Assembly (NCBI RefSeq): GCF_902712855.1 | Contig: NZ_LR743508.1 | Location: 496,001 to 560,000, forward strand | Direction: 5' to 3' | From: Variovorax paradoxus | GTDB taxonomy: Bacteria; Pseudomonadota; Gammaproteobacteria; Burkholderiales; Burkholderiaceae_C | DNA: 64,000 nt | In this document: piece by piece, positions 7,992 through 16,235 of the stretch | Numbering within the stretch: the stretch's first letter is position 1 | Layout of the letters: every line of letters begins with the position of its first letter | The notes under the pieces: generated by a model | Told to the model about the DNA's origin: nothing | What the model saw: only the letters and a program-made list of their open reading frames with translations | The model's database searches: none | Made by a program: the position numbers and the translations under genes

Positions 7992-9182
7992 ATGCATTCC
8001 TCGACCCTCGCGGTGCGCACGCACCGCCCCGTACTTCTCGTCGCCGGCATCCTCTGCATTGCCGCCAGCCTGCGCGCACCGATCACCGCGCTCGGCCCGT
8101 TGCTCGAACTCGTTCGCGAAAGCTTCGCGCTGAACGCGTCGCAGGCGGGGCTGCTGACCACCTTGCCGCTGCTTGCATTCGCGGCGGTGTCGCCGCTCGC
8201 CGCGCCCGTCGCGCACCGCTGGGGCCTGGAACGCGTGCTGTTCGCTGCGCTGATGCTGCTGGTCGCGGGCATCGTGCTGCGTTCGGCCGGCAGCGCGGCT
8301 GCGCTGTATGCGGGCACCTGCGTGATCGGCGGTGCGATCGCCATCGCCAACGTGCTGCTGCCCAGCCTGCTGAAGCGCGACTTTCCGCAGCACGTGGCGA
8401 GGCTCACGGCCTGCTATGCCCTCGCGATGATCGCCGCCGCCGGCGTGATGTCGGCCGTGGCGGTGCCGCTGCACCGCGCGCTCGGCGCGGGCTGGCCGGC
8501 ATCGCTGGCCACCGCCGCGGGGCTGCCGCTGCTGGCGGCGCTGCTGTGGCTGCCGCAGCTGCGCTTTCGCACGACGTCGGCGCCCGGCCTGTCCTCCGCG
8601 CCTGCGAGCGCTTCGGTGTGGAAGGCGCCGCTGGCATGGCAGGTGGCGGCCTACCTCGGGCTGACCTGCTTCGTCTACTTCGCGGCGATCGCATGGCTGC
8701 CGTCGATCCTGCTGGAGGCCGGCGACTCGAGCGCGCATGCCGGCGCGATGCACGGCTGGATGCAGCTCGCCGGCGCGGTGCCGGCGCTGCTGCTGATGCC
8801 GCTGATGCAGCGCATGCGCGACCAGCGCTGGATCTCGTTCGCCTCGCCCGCGCTGAGCGCGCTCGGCCTCGTCGGCCTGATGACGCTGCCCGCACTCACG
8901 CCGTTGTGGGTCTTCGCGTTCGGCATGGGCATGGGCGCGGCACTGATCCTGAGCCTGGCCTTCGTCGGACTGCGTGCGGGCAACCAGCGGATCGCGGCGT
9001 CGCTGTCGGGCATGTCGCAATGCATCGGTTACCTGCTGGCCGCCGTGGGGCCGACCCTCATCGGCTTCCTTCACGAGGCCGCGGGAAGCTGGACGGTGCC
9101 GCTGGTGGTATGCACCGTGCTGTGCGTGGCGATGTGCGGGCTGGGGCTTTCGGTGGGCCGTGCCGTGCACATCGAGGAATGA
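7992..9182 (+). CDS. MFS transporter, CynX/NimT family
   Basis: 396 residues with about 12 hydrophobic helices. The N-terminal sequence LCIAASLRAPITALGPLLE and the loop HRWGLERVL are typical of the CynX/NimT (cyanate and 2-nitroimidazole) branch of the major facilitator superfamily. It is located in the inner membrane. These transporters import or export small organic anions and drugs; the substrate cannot be read from sequence. The start at 7992 is chosen because the 28 codons upstream have no membrane or conserved character. It is divergent from the cupin-AraC regulator, the usual partner of this transporter type, so inducible expression is likely. Confidence 0.85.
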   Translation: MHSSTLAVRTHRPVLLVAGILCIAASLRAPITALGPLLELVRESFALNASQAGLLTTLPLLAFAAVSPLAAPVAHRWGLERVLFAALMLLVAGIVLRSAGSAAALYAGTCVIGGAIAIANVLLPSLLKRDFPQHVARLTACYALAMIAAAGVMSAVAVPLHRALGAGWPASLATAAGLPLLAALLWLPQLRFRTTSAPGLSSAPASASVWKAPLAWQVAAYLGLTCFVYFAAIAWLPSILLEAGDSSAHAGAMHGWMQLAGAVPALLLMPLMQRMRDQRWISFASPALSALGLVGLMTLPALTPLWVFAFGMGMGAALILSLAFVGLRAGNQRIAASLSGMSQCIGYLLAAVGPTLIGFLHEAAGSWTVPLVVCTVLCVAMCGLGLSVGRAVHIEE

Positions 9183-9210
9183 GACCGCCCGGCGGCCTTG
9201 CGCGCCGCTT

Positions 9211-9474
9211 CTAGGCCTTGGCCAGTTGCTCGCGCTCCGAGATCAGGTGCTCGAGCGCGGCCTCGAGCATGGGCCAGCTGGCGAAGAAATAGACGCGGTC
9301 GGTGCGGTCCCAGCGGCCGCCGAATTCCTTGAGCGTCATCGAGACGCCGGACAGGCTTCCGAGCACCGCAGGCTTGGGCAGGCCGTAGGGCTCGTTGAAG
9401 TCGCCGACAGCGAAGCCGAGCCGGGCCGCCGGTCTCTGGGCGCGTTCGGTGGTGCGGGGGGAAGGGACAAACAT
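9211..9474 (-). CDS. Small hypothetical protein
   Basis: 87 residues, no recognised domain. The C-terminal half has balanced composition (GGRWDRTDRVYFFASWPMLEA) followed by an amphipathic helix, unlike the arginine/proline-rich shadows common in this DNA, so it is probably real. It sits between two transporter genes with convergent orientation to the upstream MFS gene. Function unknown. Confidence 0.5.
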   Translation of the reverse strand: MFVPSPRTTERAQRPAARLGFAVGDFNEPYGLPKPAVLGSLSGVSMTLKEFGGRWDRTDRVYFFASWPMLEAALEHLISEREQLAKA

Positions 9475-9621
9475 CGGGTCGGATTTTCATCGAACCGCCG
9501 ACCGCGTTCCACCCCGTGGGCTCCCATAAAAGCTGGATGCATCTTTTGCCGGGCGCGGGTAGCCTTTCGGGCCTGAAACGCGATTCCAGAAAACCGGTTA
9601 CATCCTCGCGCGAACGCAGCC

Positions 9622-10899
9622 TCACGAGGGTCGCGCCGATGCCTGGTTTTCGATGGCGCCCGCGGGCCTGCGCCTCGTGCAGTAGAGGAAAAGCATGGCC
9701 GACACGGTCAACGCCAGCGCGAAGTAGAGGAACACCGCCGCGAGGCCGAACCTCGAAGCGATGGCGCCGCTGACCAGCTGGTGGAAGGCCGTGCCGCAGA
9801 AGAACATCAGGTTCAATGCCGCCAGCGCCTTGCCGGATTTTTCCTTCGGCGTGGAGGTCTGCCCCATCGCAAAGAGCAGCGGCTGGGTCGACAGGCAGCA
9901 GCCGAAGGCGAAGAACACCCACGAGTCGAAGGTGGCCGAGCCCAGCGGGCCGCCGTGCAGCCACGCACCCGGCATGGCGGCCACGACGAACAGCAGCATG
10001 AAGCCGGCGCCGAGATGCCCGCCCGCGAGCAGGGCGCGACGGGCACCGGTCAGCCTGTCGATGGCACCCGCCACGAGCGGGCCGACGGCCATCGCCAGCG
10101 TGAGTGGAATCAGCGCGTTGCCCGCGTCGATTCGCGACAGCCCCTTCACGTCCATGAACCACGGGCCGCCCCACACACCGCGCACCGCGAGCACAGCGGC
10201 AAGCGAACTGAAGGCCAGCAGCACCGGCCCACGCAAGGGCATGGACGCCGTCAGCGCCAGCACCTCGCGGAATTCCGCCTTCAGCTCGCGCGACGGCGGC
10301 GGCACGGCGGCTTCGGCGCGCGGCACCACCAGCGCGACGAGCGCTCCGATGCACAGGGCCAGCGCCACCGAGACCCAGAAGCTCGCGCGCCAGCCGTGGT
10401 GCTCGATGAGCCATGCCATGGGCGTGGCGGACAGCAGCATGCCGCAGTTGCCGATGCTCAGGATGAGTCCGGACCACATCGCGAAGCGCGCCGGCGGCAG
10501 CGTCCGCGCAGCCAGCGCGAACGGGCACAGCAGCATGCCGCAGCAGCCGATGCCAAGCAGCGCCTGCGCGAGGAAGAAGCTCACGGGCCCCTGCGCCAGC
10601 GCGCCCGCCGCGGAGCCCAGCGCGGCCAGAATGAACAGCGACAGCGACACCGTCTTGACGCCGAGCCGGTCGAGCATCACGCCGGCGGGTATCTGGCCGA
10701 GCGCAAAGAAGAGGTGGTACGCGCCGGTGAGCACGCCGAGGTAGGCGGTGGTCGTGCCGATGTCCGCGGACATGACATCGGTGGCGATGGCCGGCAGCGT
10801 GCGAAGAAGATTGGAGAGCGTATGCCCGAGCGCCAGGACGACGAGAGGCAGGGCGATTTGCAGCGACGGCGGCAGGACGGGGCGGCTTGGTTCGGGCAC
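9622..10899 (-). CDS. MFS transporter
   Basis: 425 residues with about 12 transmembrane helices; the frame can be extended to an ATG at 10947. The GTG at 10899 is preferred because the extra residues are basic and non-conserved and would run into the stop codon of the diiron protein gene. MFS features include the loop GVMLDRLGVKT after helix 2 and the gating-type segment GNCGMLLSATPMAWLIEHHGWRASF before the central loop. It lies 44 bases downstream of the ferritin-like diiron gene on the same strand and may be co-transcribed with it. Substrate unknown; the closest type is the general metabolite or drug exporter group. Confidence 0.8.
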   Translation of the reverse strand: MPEPSRPVLPPSLQIALPLVVLALGHTLSNLLRTLPAIATDVMSADIGTTTAYLGVLTGAYHLFFALGQIPAGVMLDRLGVKTVSLSLFILAALGSAAGALAQGPVSFFLAQALLGIGCCGMLLCPFALAARTLPPARFAMWSGLILSIGNCGMLLSATPMAWLIEHHGWRASFWVSVALALCIGALVALVVPRAEAAVPPPSRELKAEFREVLALTASMPLRGPVLLAFSSLAAVLAVRGVWGGPWFMDVKGLSRIDAGNALIPLTLAMAVGPLVAGAIDRLTGARRALLAGGHLGAGFMLLFVVAAMPGAWLHGGPLGSATFDSWVFFAFGCCLSTQPLLFAMGQTSTPKEKSGKALAALNLMFFCGTAFHQLVSGAIASRFGLAAVFLYFALALTVSAMLFLYCTRRRPAGAIENQASARPS

Positions 10900-10943
10900 C
10901 GGCCGATTATTGCCTCGGCGAACCACGCCCCTCAGGGCGCGCC

Positions 10944-11933
10944 TCACTGCACCATCGCGCTCATTGCCTCCGCTCGCGTCGGCACCGCATAGCTCAGGGG
11001 CGCCAGCGCGGCCTGGATGCGTGCGAGCTGGTCTTCATTCACCAGCCTGGCAAGCACCTTCCGGAAGCGCGGCTCCAGCGCGCCCGAGACGATGTACTGC
11101 CAGCGGTAGGCCTTCAGCAGCGTGTCGGTCACCTGCTGCGCGCGTTCGTCGCTCGCGGCCATGCCGCAGACGCCCACGAAGTACGCCGCGTCGGCCGCGG
11201 CCTGGCCCTGCAGGATGCCGTCGACGCCGCCGACCAGCGCGATCAGGTCGTCCACCGCCAAGTCTCGCTGCGCGTCGGTCGCGAGCTTCGCGTCCTCGCG
11301 CTCCCACTCGAGCTCGTCGATGATCGCGTGCTGCGACTCCTCCTTCCAGTGGAACAGGAACACGTCCTTGAAGAGCGGCGACAGGCCATCGGCCGCTTCG
11401 ATGCTGGCGCGGTAGTGCGCCTGCGAGAAGAGCTCGATGTGGCAGGTGAGCGCAAGCACGGCCCATGTGCACTTGCCGAGCACGAAGGCCGCAACGTCGT
11501 TGGGCGACACGTCGAAGCGATAGCCCGCGGGCATGTGCGCACCCGCCAGCCGCTCGATGCGACGGAACAGCTCCTGGTGCTTGAGTTCCTCGTCCGTGAA
11601 TCGGACGATGGCTTCGAGCGCGGTCTGGTCGCCCAGCCAGTGGTCGCGGCTCACCTCGAGCATCTTGGCGCCGATGAAGCGCTCGACCAGCCCGAACATG
11701 TTGGCGTAGGTGCGGCCCTGGACCTGGCTCAGGAAGCGATGCTCCGCCGCACCGAGGAACGGCAGCTCGTCGGCCAGCGAGAGCCCGTCCGGCAGGAAGG
11801 TGTGGGCCAGGTCGAAGGTGCGGCCGCGGATCACGTCGCGGTCGATGTCCCAGCGGATGCGCCTGGACACTTCGATGGTCCTGGCGTAGCGCGCGATGTC
11901 GGGGGTGGTGGCAGTGGCTGCGGCGGTGTTCAT
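10944..11933 (-). CDS. Ferritin-like diiron protein, possible oxygenase
   Basis: 329 residues. Four carboxylate/histidine positions of a ferritin-like diiron centre are visible: E84, E116-x-x-H119 in RFTDEELKHQ, E167 in CHIELF, and E199-x-x-H202 in HWKEESQH. This is the repeated E...EExxH pattern. Length exceeds ferritins and resembles diiron oxygenases such as the AurF (arylamine N-oxygenase) group, but I cannot assign it firmly. The C-terminal third is helical without motifs. It is divergent from the hydrolase-LuxR fusion (177 bases between starts) and upstream of an MFS gene on its strand, so it could be an oxygenase controlled by that fusion protein with an associated transporter. Confidence 0.7.
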   Translation of the reverse strand: MNTAAATATTPDIARYARTIEVSRRIRWDIDRDVIRGRTFDLAHTFLPDGLSLADELPFLGAAEHRFLSQVQGRTYANMFGLVERFIGAKMLEVSRDHWLGDQTALEAIVRFTDEELKHQELFRRIERLAGAHMPAGYRFDVSPNDVAAFVLGKCTWAVLALTCHIELFSQAHYRASIEAADGLSPLFKDVFLFHWKEESQHAIIDELEWEREDAKLATDAQRDLAVDDLIALVGGVDGILQGQAAADAAYFVGVCGMAASDERAQQVTDTLLKAYRWQYIVSGALEPRFRKVLARLVNEDQLARIQAALAPLSYAVPTRAEAMSAMVQ

Positions 11934-12110
11934 GGCAAGGTCCTTTCGAATGAAGCGTCTCGGTGCATCTCGTTGACGTGGACCGAGCATCCCGCGGCCT
12001 GCGCCCGGCGGCATGAGGCGCATGTCCCGCACGCACGCCGGCCGGGGGCCGCAAGCGCCGGGGGCATGGGACGCACGGCCCACATTCGGGAAGAAGCGAG
12101 ACAATCCCGC

Positions 12111-13184
12111 ATGGCCACCGATCCGAGGATGCCGCCGAAACTGCGCCAGAGCCTGCGCTTCTGCGTCGCGGCAGACGGCACGCGCATCGCGATCGCCTCG
12201 ATCGGCTCGGGGCCGCCGCTGGTGCGCGCTGCGCACTGGCTCAGCCATGTCGAGCACGACCTGCACAGCCCCGTGTGGCAGCCCTGGCTTCGCGAACTCG
12301 CGCGCGACCGCCAGTACATCCGCTACGACCAGCGCGGCTGCGGCCTGTCGGACGCCACGGTCACCGATTTCTCGCTCGATGCCTGGGTCGGTGACCTCGA
12401 GGCCGTGGTCGACAGTCTCGGGCTGCGCCGCTTTCCGCTGGTTGGCATGTCGCAAGGCGGCGCGGTGGCCATCGCCTACGCCGTGCGGCATCCCGACAAG
12501 GTGTCCCACCTCGTTCTGCCTGGCGCGTACGCACGCGGGGCCTTGCAGCGCGCCACCAGCGCCGCGCAGCGGCTGGAAGCCGAGACGCTGGTGAACCTGA
12601 TCCGCCTGGGCTGGGGACGCGACAACGCCGCCTTTCGCCAGGTGTTCACCAACCAGTTCATTCCCGGCGGCACGGCGGCGCAGCACCAGTGGTGGAACGA
12701 GCTCGAGCGCCTGACCGCGAGCCCGGAAAACGCGGCGCGCACGCTCGACGCCTTCCATCGCGTCGACGTGACCGAGATGGCGCGCCGGTTGCAGGTGCCG
12801 ACGCTGGTGCTGCATGCGCGCGGCGATGCCCGAGTGCCGTTCGATGAAGGGGTGCGGCTGGCGGCGCTGATCCCCGGCGCGCGCTTCGTGCCGCTCGACA
12901 GCGACAACCACGTGCTGCTCGACAGCGAGCCGGCGTGGTCCGTCTTTCTGGCCGAGCTGCGCGGTTTCCTGGGCCGTGCCGAATCCGACGCCGCCGAAGC
13001 GCTGACGCCGGCGGAGCGCGAGGTGTTGCGCCTCGTTGCAATCGGCCTGGACAACCGCGCCATCGCGCAGCAACTGGGCAAGAGCGAGAAGACGGTACGC
13101 AACCAGGTGTCGAGCATCTTCGACAAGCTCGGCGTGCGCACGCGGGCGGAGGCCATCGTTCACGTGCGCGACCGGGGTTCGTGA
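12111..13184 (+). CDS. Alpha/beta-hydrolase fused to LuxR DNA-binding domain
   Basis: 357 residues in two parts. Residues 15-290 are an alpha/beta-hydrolase with nucleophile elbow GMSQGG (S114), acid D239 in HARGDARVPF and H267 in DSDNHVLL, so the triad looks complete. Residues 297-352 are a GerE/LuxR helix-turn-helix (LTPAEREVLRLVAIGLDNRA, then KSEKTVRNQVSSIFDKLGV). The architecture implies a regulator that uses a hydrolase fold to sense, or to hydrolyse and sense, a ligand. It is divergent from the diiron protein gene, its most likely target. Start 12111 gives the hydrolase N-terminus; the long upstream open frame is the shadow of the diiron gene. Confidence 0.85.
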   Translation: MATDPRMPPKLRQSLRFCVAADGTRIAIASIGSGPPLVRAAHWLSHVEHDLHSPVWQPWLRELARDRQYIRYDQRGCGLSDATVTDFSLDAWVGDLEAVVDSLGLRRFPLVGMSQGGAVAIAYAVRHPDKVSHLVLPGAYARGALQRATSAAQRLEAETLVNLIRLGWGRDNAAFRQVFTNQFIPGGTAAQHQWWNELERLTASPENAARTLDAFHRVDVTEMARRLQVPTLVLHARGDARVPFDEGVRLAALIPGARFVPLDSDNHVLLDSEPAWSVFLAELRGFLGRAESDAAEALTPAEREVLRLVAIGLDNRAIAQQLGKSEKTVRNQVSSIFDKLGVRTRAEAIVHVRDRGS

Positions 13185-13185
13185 T

Positions 13186-13216
13186 GCATCGCAGCGATGC
13201 CGCGTCATCTTTTTTT
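13186..13216 (+). terminator. Probable intrinsic terminator
   Basis: GCATCG (13186-13191) pairs with CGATGC (13195-13200) right after the stop of the hydrolase-LuxR gene, and a run of seven T lies at 13210-13216. The stem is short and nine bases separate it from the T-run, so efficiency is uncertain. Confidence 0.45.
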
Positions 13217-13299
13217 CCACGAAAGGGTTCGTCCCCGTTGACGCCTGATCCTTGCGTGCTTAGCCTGAGAAGCATCGGAAGATTCGAACGGAGGCAGCG

Positions 13300-13713
13300 A
13301 TGCTTCAGCCTGTCGATCGGGATCTGCGCGTGATGGCGCTCTGGCTCTGCCTGATGCCTTCGATGGCACTTGCACAATCCGCTTTTCCGACGTCCGCACC
13401 GGACACCCCGAGCCCCGCCCAAGGCAGGCAACTCGAGGCCGACTACCGCGTGATGGCCGCCCGCTGCGGCACCCCGGCCTTCGAGAAGCTGTTCACGCGC
13501 CAATCCAGGGCCTTCGTTGCCGCAGGATGGATCGAGAAGACCGCTGACCCTGCAGCCACCGAGAAAGCGATCGAGACGCTGCGCCGCAATCCGCTCATGC
13601 TGGTGAGCAACCGGGCCGCCTGCGACAGCAGGATGGTCGAGCTGAAGCAGGTGATGCAGGAGCGCAGCGAGCGGCTGCGGGGGCGCGGCGCGAAGCATCC
13701 GGCCGGCAAGTAA
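13300..13713 (+). CDS. Small secreted hypothetical protein
   Basis: 137 residues with an N-terminal signal peptide (MALWLCLMPSMALA, cleavage near residue 25) and a helical mature part containing two cysteines. GGAGG lies upstream of the ATG at 13300; an internal ATG at 13333 would start directly at the signal peptide. No family recognised. It stands alone between the hydrolase-LuxR gene and the dctA region. A periplasmic location is likely; function unknown. Confidence 0.65.
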   Translation: MLQPVDRDLRVMALWLCLMPSMALAQSAFPTSAPDTPSPAQGRQLEADYRVMAARCGTPAFEKLFTRQSRAFVAAGWIEKTADPAATEKAIETLRRNPLMLVSNRAACDSRMVELKQVMQERSERLRGRGAKHPAGK

Positions 13714-13926
13714 ACGCCAGCCTGCCCGGACCGGCCCTGGCCACCTGCGCTGGCAGCCGCTTCGGGATATCGCCGCGCTGCATCGCCAGACGAATCCACG
13801 CGTCCCCGGTCGCCCTGCCTGATCGCCCGCTTCCGGCAAGGCCACAGCGCGCGACACGTGGCAGCCTCTACCAGCACCATCCCGGGAATACCCTCTGAAC
13901 CCCTCCGCATCTTCTTGCCTACATTT

Positions 13927-13960
13927 CTTGTATGCAAGACACGGCAGATCTTGCATGCAA
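13927..13960. promoter_or_regulatory. Tandem palindromic operators upstream of dctA
   Basis: CTTGTATGCAAG (13927-13938) and TTGCATGCAA (13951-13960) are two near-identical palindromes with centres 23 bases apart, ending 45 bases before the dctA start. TTG-N4-CAA half-site spacing is typical for GntR regulators of the FadR/FCD subfamily, and such a regulator is encoded right after dctA. Two helical turns between centres would place two dimers on one DNA face. The pairing with that GntR protein is inference. Confidence 0.6.
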
Positions 13961-14005
13961 AACCTCCAGAGACACACAACGTCGCCCAGACAACAGGAGT
14001 CCTCC

Positions 14006-15349
14006 ATGCCTCGCTTCGCCAAATCCCTCTTCGGCCAGGTGGTCATCGCGCTGGTGCTCGGCGTGCTCGCGGGCCTGCTGGCGCCCGAGTACGCCGTCAA
14101 GCTCAAGCCGCTCGGCGACGGGTTCATCAAGCTGATCAAGATGATCATCCCGGTGCTGGTGTTCTGCGTGGTGGTGCACGGCATCGCCGGTGCGGGCGAC
14201 CTGAAGCGCGTGGGCCGCGTGGGCGTGAAGTCGCTCATCTACTTCGAGGTGCTGACCACCATCGCACTGGCCATGGGCCTGGTGCTGGCCTTCGTGTTCC
14301 AGCCCGGCGCGGGCATGAACGTGGACCCCTCCAGGCTCGACCCGGCCGCGATGAGCGCCTATGCATCGAACGCCGACAAGCTCACGAGCGGCGGCACGGT
14401 CGACTTCCTGATGAAGCTCATTCCCACCACCGTGGTGAACGCCTTCGCCACCGGCGACGTGCTGCAGGTGCTGCTGTTCGCGGTGCTGTTCGGCTGCGCG
14501 CTGACGCTGCTGGGCGAGCGCGGCAAGCCGGTGGCCGCGGTGATCGACGCGACGTCGCTGGTTCTCTTCAAGATCATGGGGATCATCATCAAGCTGGCGC
14601 CGCTGGGCGTGCTGGGCGCGATCGCCTTCACGGTGGGGCAGTACGGCATCGGGTCGCTCAAGCAGCTGGGCATGCTGGTAGCCCTGTTCTACGGCGCGGT
14701 GCTGATCTTCGTGTTCGTGGTGCTGGGGCTGGTGATGCGGATGTCGGGCTTCAGCCTGATCAAGCTGCTGCGTTACCTGCGCGAGGAACTCACCATCGTG
14801 TTCGCCACCACCTCGTCGGACAGCGTGCTGCCGCAGATCATGGCCAAGCTGCGCCGCATGGGCATCCGCGATTCCACCGTGGGCCTGGTGATTCCCACGG
14901 GCTATTCGTTCAACCTCGACGCGTTCTCGATCTACATCACGCTGGCGGCCGTGTTCATCGCGCAGGCCACCAACACGCCGATCTCGATGGCCGACCTGCT
15001 GACGATCCTGGCGATCGCGCTGGTCACGTCCAAGGGCGCCCACGGCGTGCCGGGCTCGGCCATCGTGGTGCTGGCGGCCACGCTGCACGCGATTCCGGCG
15101 ATTCCCGCCATCGGCCTGGTGCTGGTGCTGTCGGTCGACTGGTTCATGGGCATCGCCCGCGCGCTGGGCAACCTGATCGGCAACTGCGTGGCGACGGTGG
15201 CCATCGCATCGTGGGAAGGCGACATCGACCGCGAGCGCGCGCATGCGGTGCTCGACGGGCGCTGGTCGCCCGACGACGAACCGCTGGCGCAGGAAGACGG
15301 CGGCCGCGTGGTAAACACCGGCACCGCCACAGCTTCCAGCGCCCACTGA
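14006..15349 (+). CDS. dctA: C4-dicarboxylate transporter DctA
   Basis: 447-residue inner-membrane proton or sodium symporter for succinate, fumarate and malate (DAACS family). Visible motifs are the serine-rich re-entrant loop FATTSSDSVLPQI and the substrate-binding helix segments IPTGYSFNLDAFSIY and SKGAHGVPGSA, with N and D positions in GNLIGNCVATV. The start at 14006 has CAGGAG upstream and gives the normal length. The next gene, 10 bases downstream, encodes a GntR/FCD regulator and the two are probably one operon. The tandem palindromes ahead of dctA suggest direct control by that regulator. Confidence 0.95.
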   Translation: MPRFAKSLFGQVVIALVLGVLAGLLAPEYAVKLKPLGDGFIKLIKMIIPVLVFCVVVHGIAGAGDLKRVGRVGVKSLIYFEVLTTIALAMGLVLAFVFQPGAGMNVDPSRLDPAAMSAYASNADKLTSGGTVDFLMKLIPTTVVNAFATGDVLQVLLFAVLFGCALTLLGERGKPVAAVIDATSLVLFKIMGIIIKLAPLGVLGAIAFTVGQYGIGSLKQLGMLVALFYGAVLIFVFVVLGLVMRMSGFSLIKLLRYLREELTIVFATTSSDSVLPQIMAKLRRMGIRDSTVGLVIPTGYSFNLDAFSIYITLAAVFIAQATNTPISMADLLTILAIALVTSKGAHGVPGSAIVVLAATLHAIPAIPAIGLVLVLSVDWFMGIARALGNLIGNCVATVAIASWEGDIDRERAHAVLDGRWSPDDEPLAQEDGGRVVNTGTATASSAH

Positions 15350-15359
15350 ACCGCACCCC

Positions 15360-16067
15360 ATGCCCACCACCGACGTCAGCCCCACCGCCATCGCAGAACG
15401 CGTCGTGGAAGCCATCCTCGCGCAGAAGCTCGCACCGGGCGAGCGGCTCGGCGAGCAGGCGCTGGCGGAGAACTTCTCGGTGAGCCGCACCATGGTGCGC
15501 GAGGCGCTCATGCAGCTGCAGGCGCGCGGCTTCGTCGAAGTGCAGTCGCGCCGCGGCTGGTACGTGGTGGAGCCTTCGGCCGAGGAGGCGCGCGACGCGT
15601 TCTCGGCGCGGCGCATCGTCGAGGCCGGCATCCTCGCTGCCAGCGAGGGCCGGCCGCTGGCCAGGGTGATCCGCAAGCTGCGCGACCACATCGCCGACGA
15701 GCAGCGCGCCATCGAAGGCGCAGACGCCGCCACCCGCGCCTTCCTGCTGGCCGATTTCCATGTGTGCCTTGCCGAGCAGATGGGGCACCAGCTGCTGGTC
15801 GACGTGTTGCGCGACCTCACGGCGCGCACCACGCTGGCGGCCACGCTGTACCAGTCGAAGCACGAGGCCGGACAGTCGTGCGCGGAGCACGGCGCGATCG
15901 TCGCGGCGCTCGAGGCCGGGGACACCGAACAGGCACGCCGGCTGATGCTGGCGCACATCGGCAACGTCGAGCGCGCGCTGGAGGTCGATGCGGCGGCCGA
16001 GCCCGATGCGCCGAGCCGGCTGCGCGCCACGCTGGCGCCGGTGGCGCTGCCGCGCGCGAAGCGCTGA
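15360..16067 (+). CDS. GntR-family regulator, FCD type
   Basis: 235 residues. The winged helix-turn-helix covers residues 5-75 (RLGEQALAENFSVSRTMVRE, then LQARGFVEVQSRRGWYVV) and the FCD effector domain follows, with metal-binding-type D and H positions (FLLADFHVCLAEQMGH, EHGAIVAALEAGD). FCD regulators usually respond to carboxylic acids. Directly downstream of dctA, so it probably senses a C4-dicarboxylate or related acid and controls the dctA operon, including itself, through the palindromes at 13927-13960. Confidence 0.88.
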   Translation: MPTTDVSPTAIAERVVEAILAQKLAPGERLGEQALAENFSVSRTMVREALMQLQARGFVEVQSRRGWYVVEPSAEEARDAFSARRIVEAGILAASEGRPLARVIRKLRDHIADEQRAIEGADAATRAFLLADFHVCLAEQMGHQLLVDVLRDLTARTTLAATLYQSKHEAGQSCAEHGAIVAALEAGDTEQARRLMLAHIGNVERALEVDAAAEPDAPSRLRATLAPVALPRAKR

Positions 16068-16235
16068 CGGCGCGAGCCGGCGCGATCGCCGCGGACGCCT
16101 CCGCGCTGCTCGATGGCCCGGCAGGCCATGCCGGCGGGCGACCCGGCGTGGTCGCTCCGGCAAATCTGCCGTGCCGCACAGGGCGCTCCGGCTGACACCG
16201 GCGGAGGCGGCGGCTCGGCTACAGTGCGGACACCT

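Noticed and set aside
10887..12110. Long 5' extension of the hydrolase-LuxR gene
   Set aside because: The extension is antisense to the diiron protein gene and lacks conserved features; the hydrolase begins at 12111.
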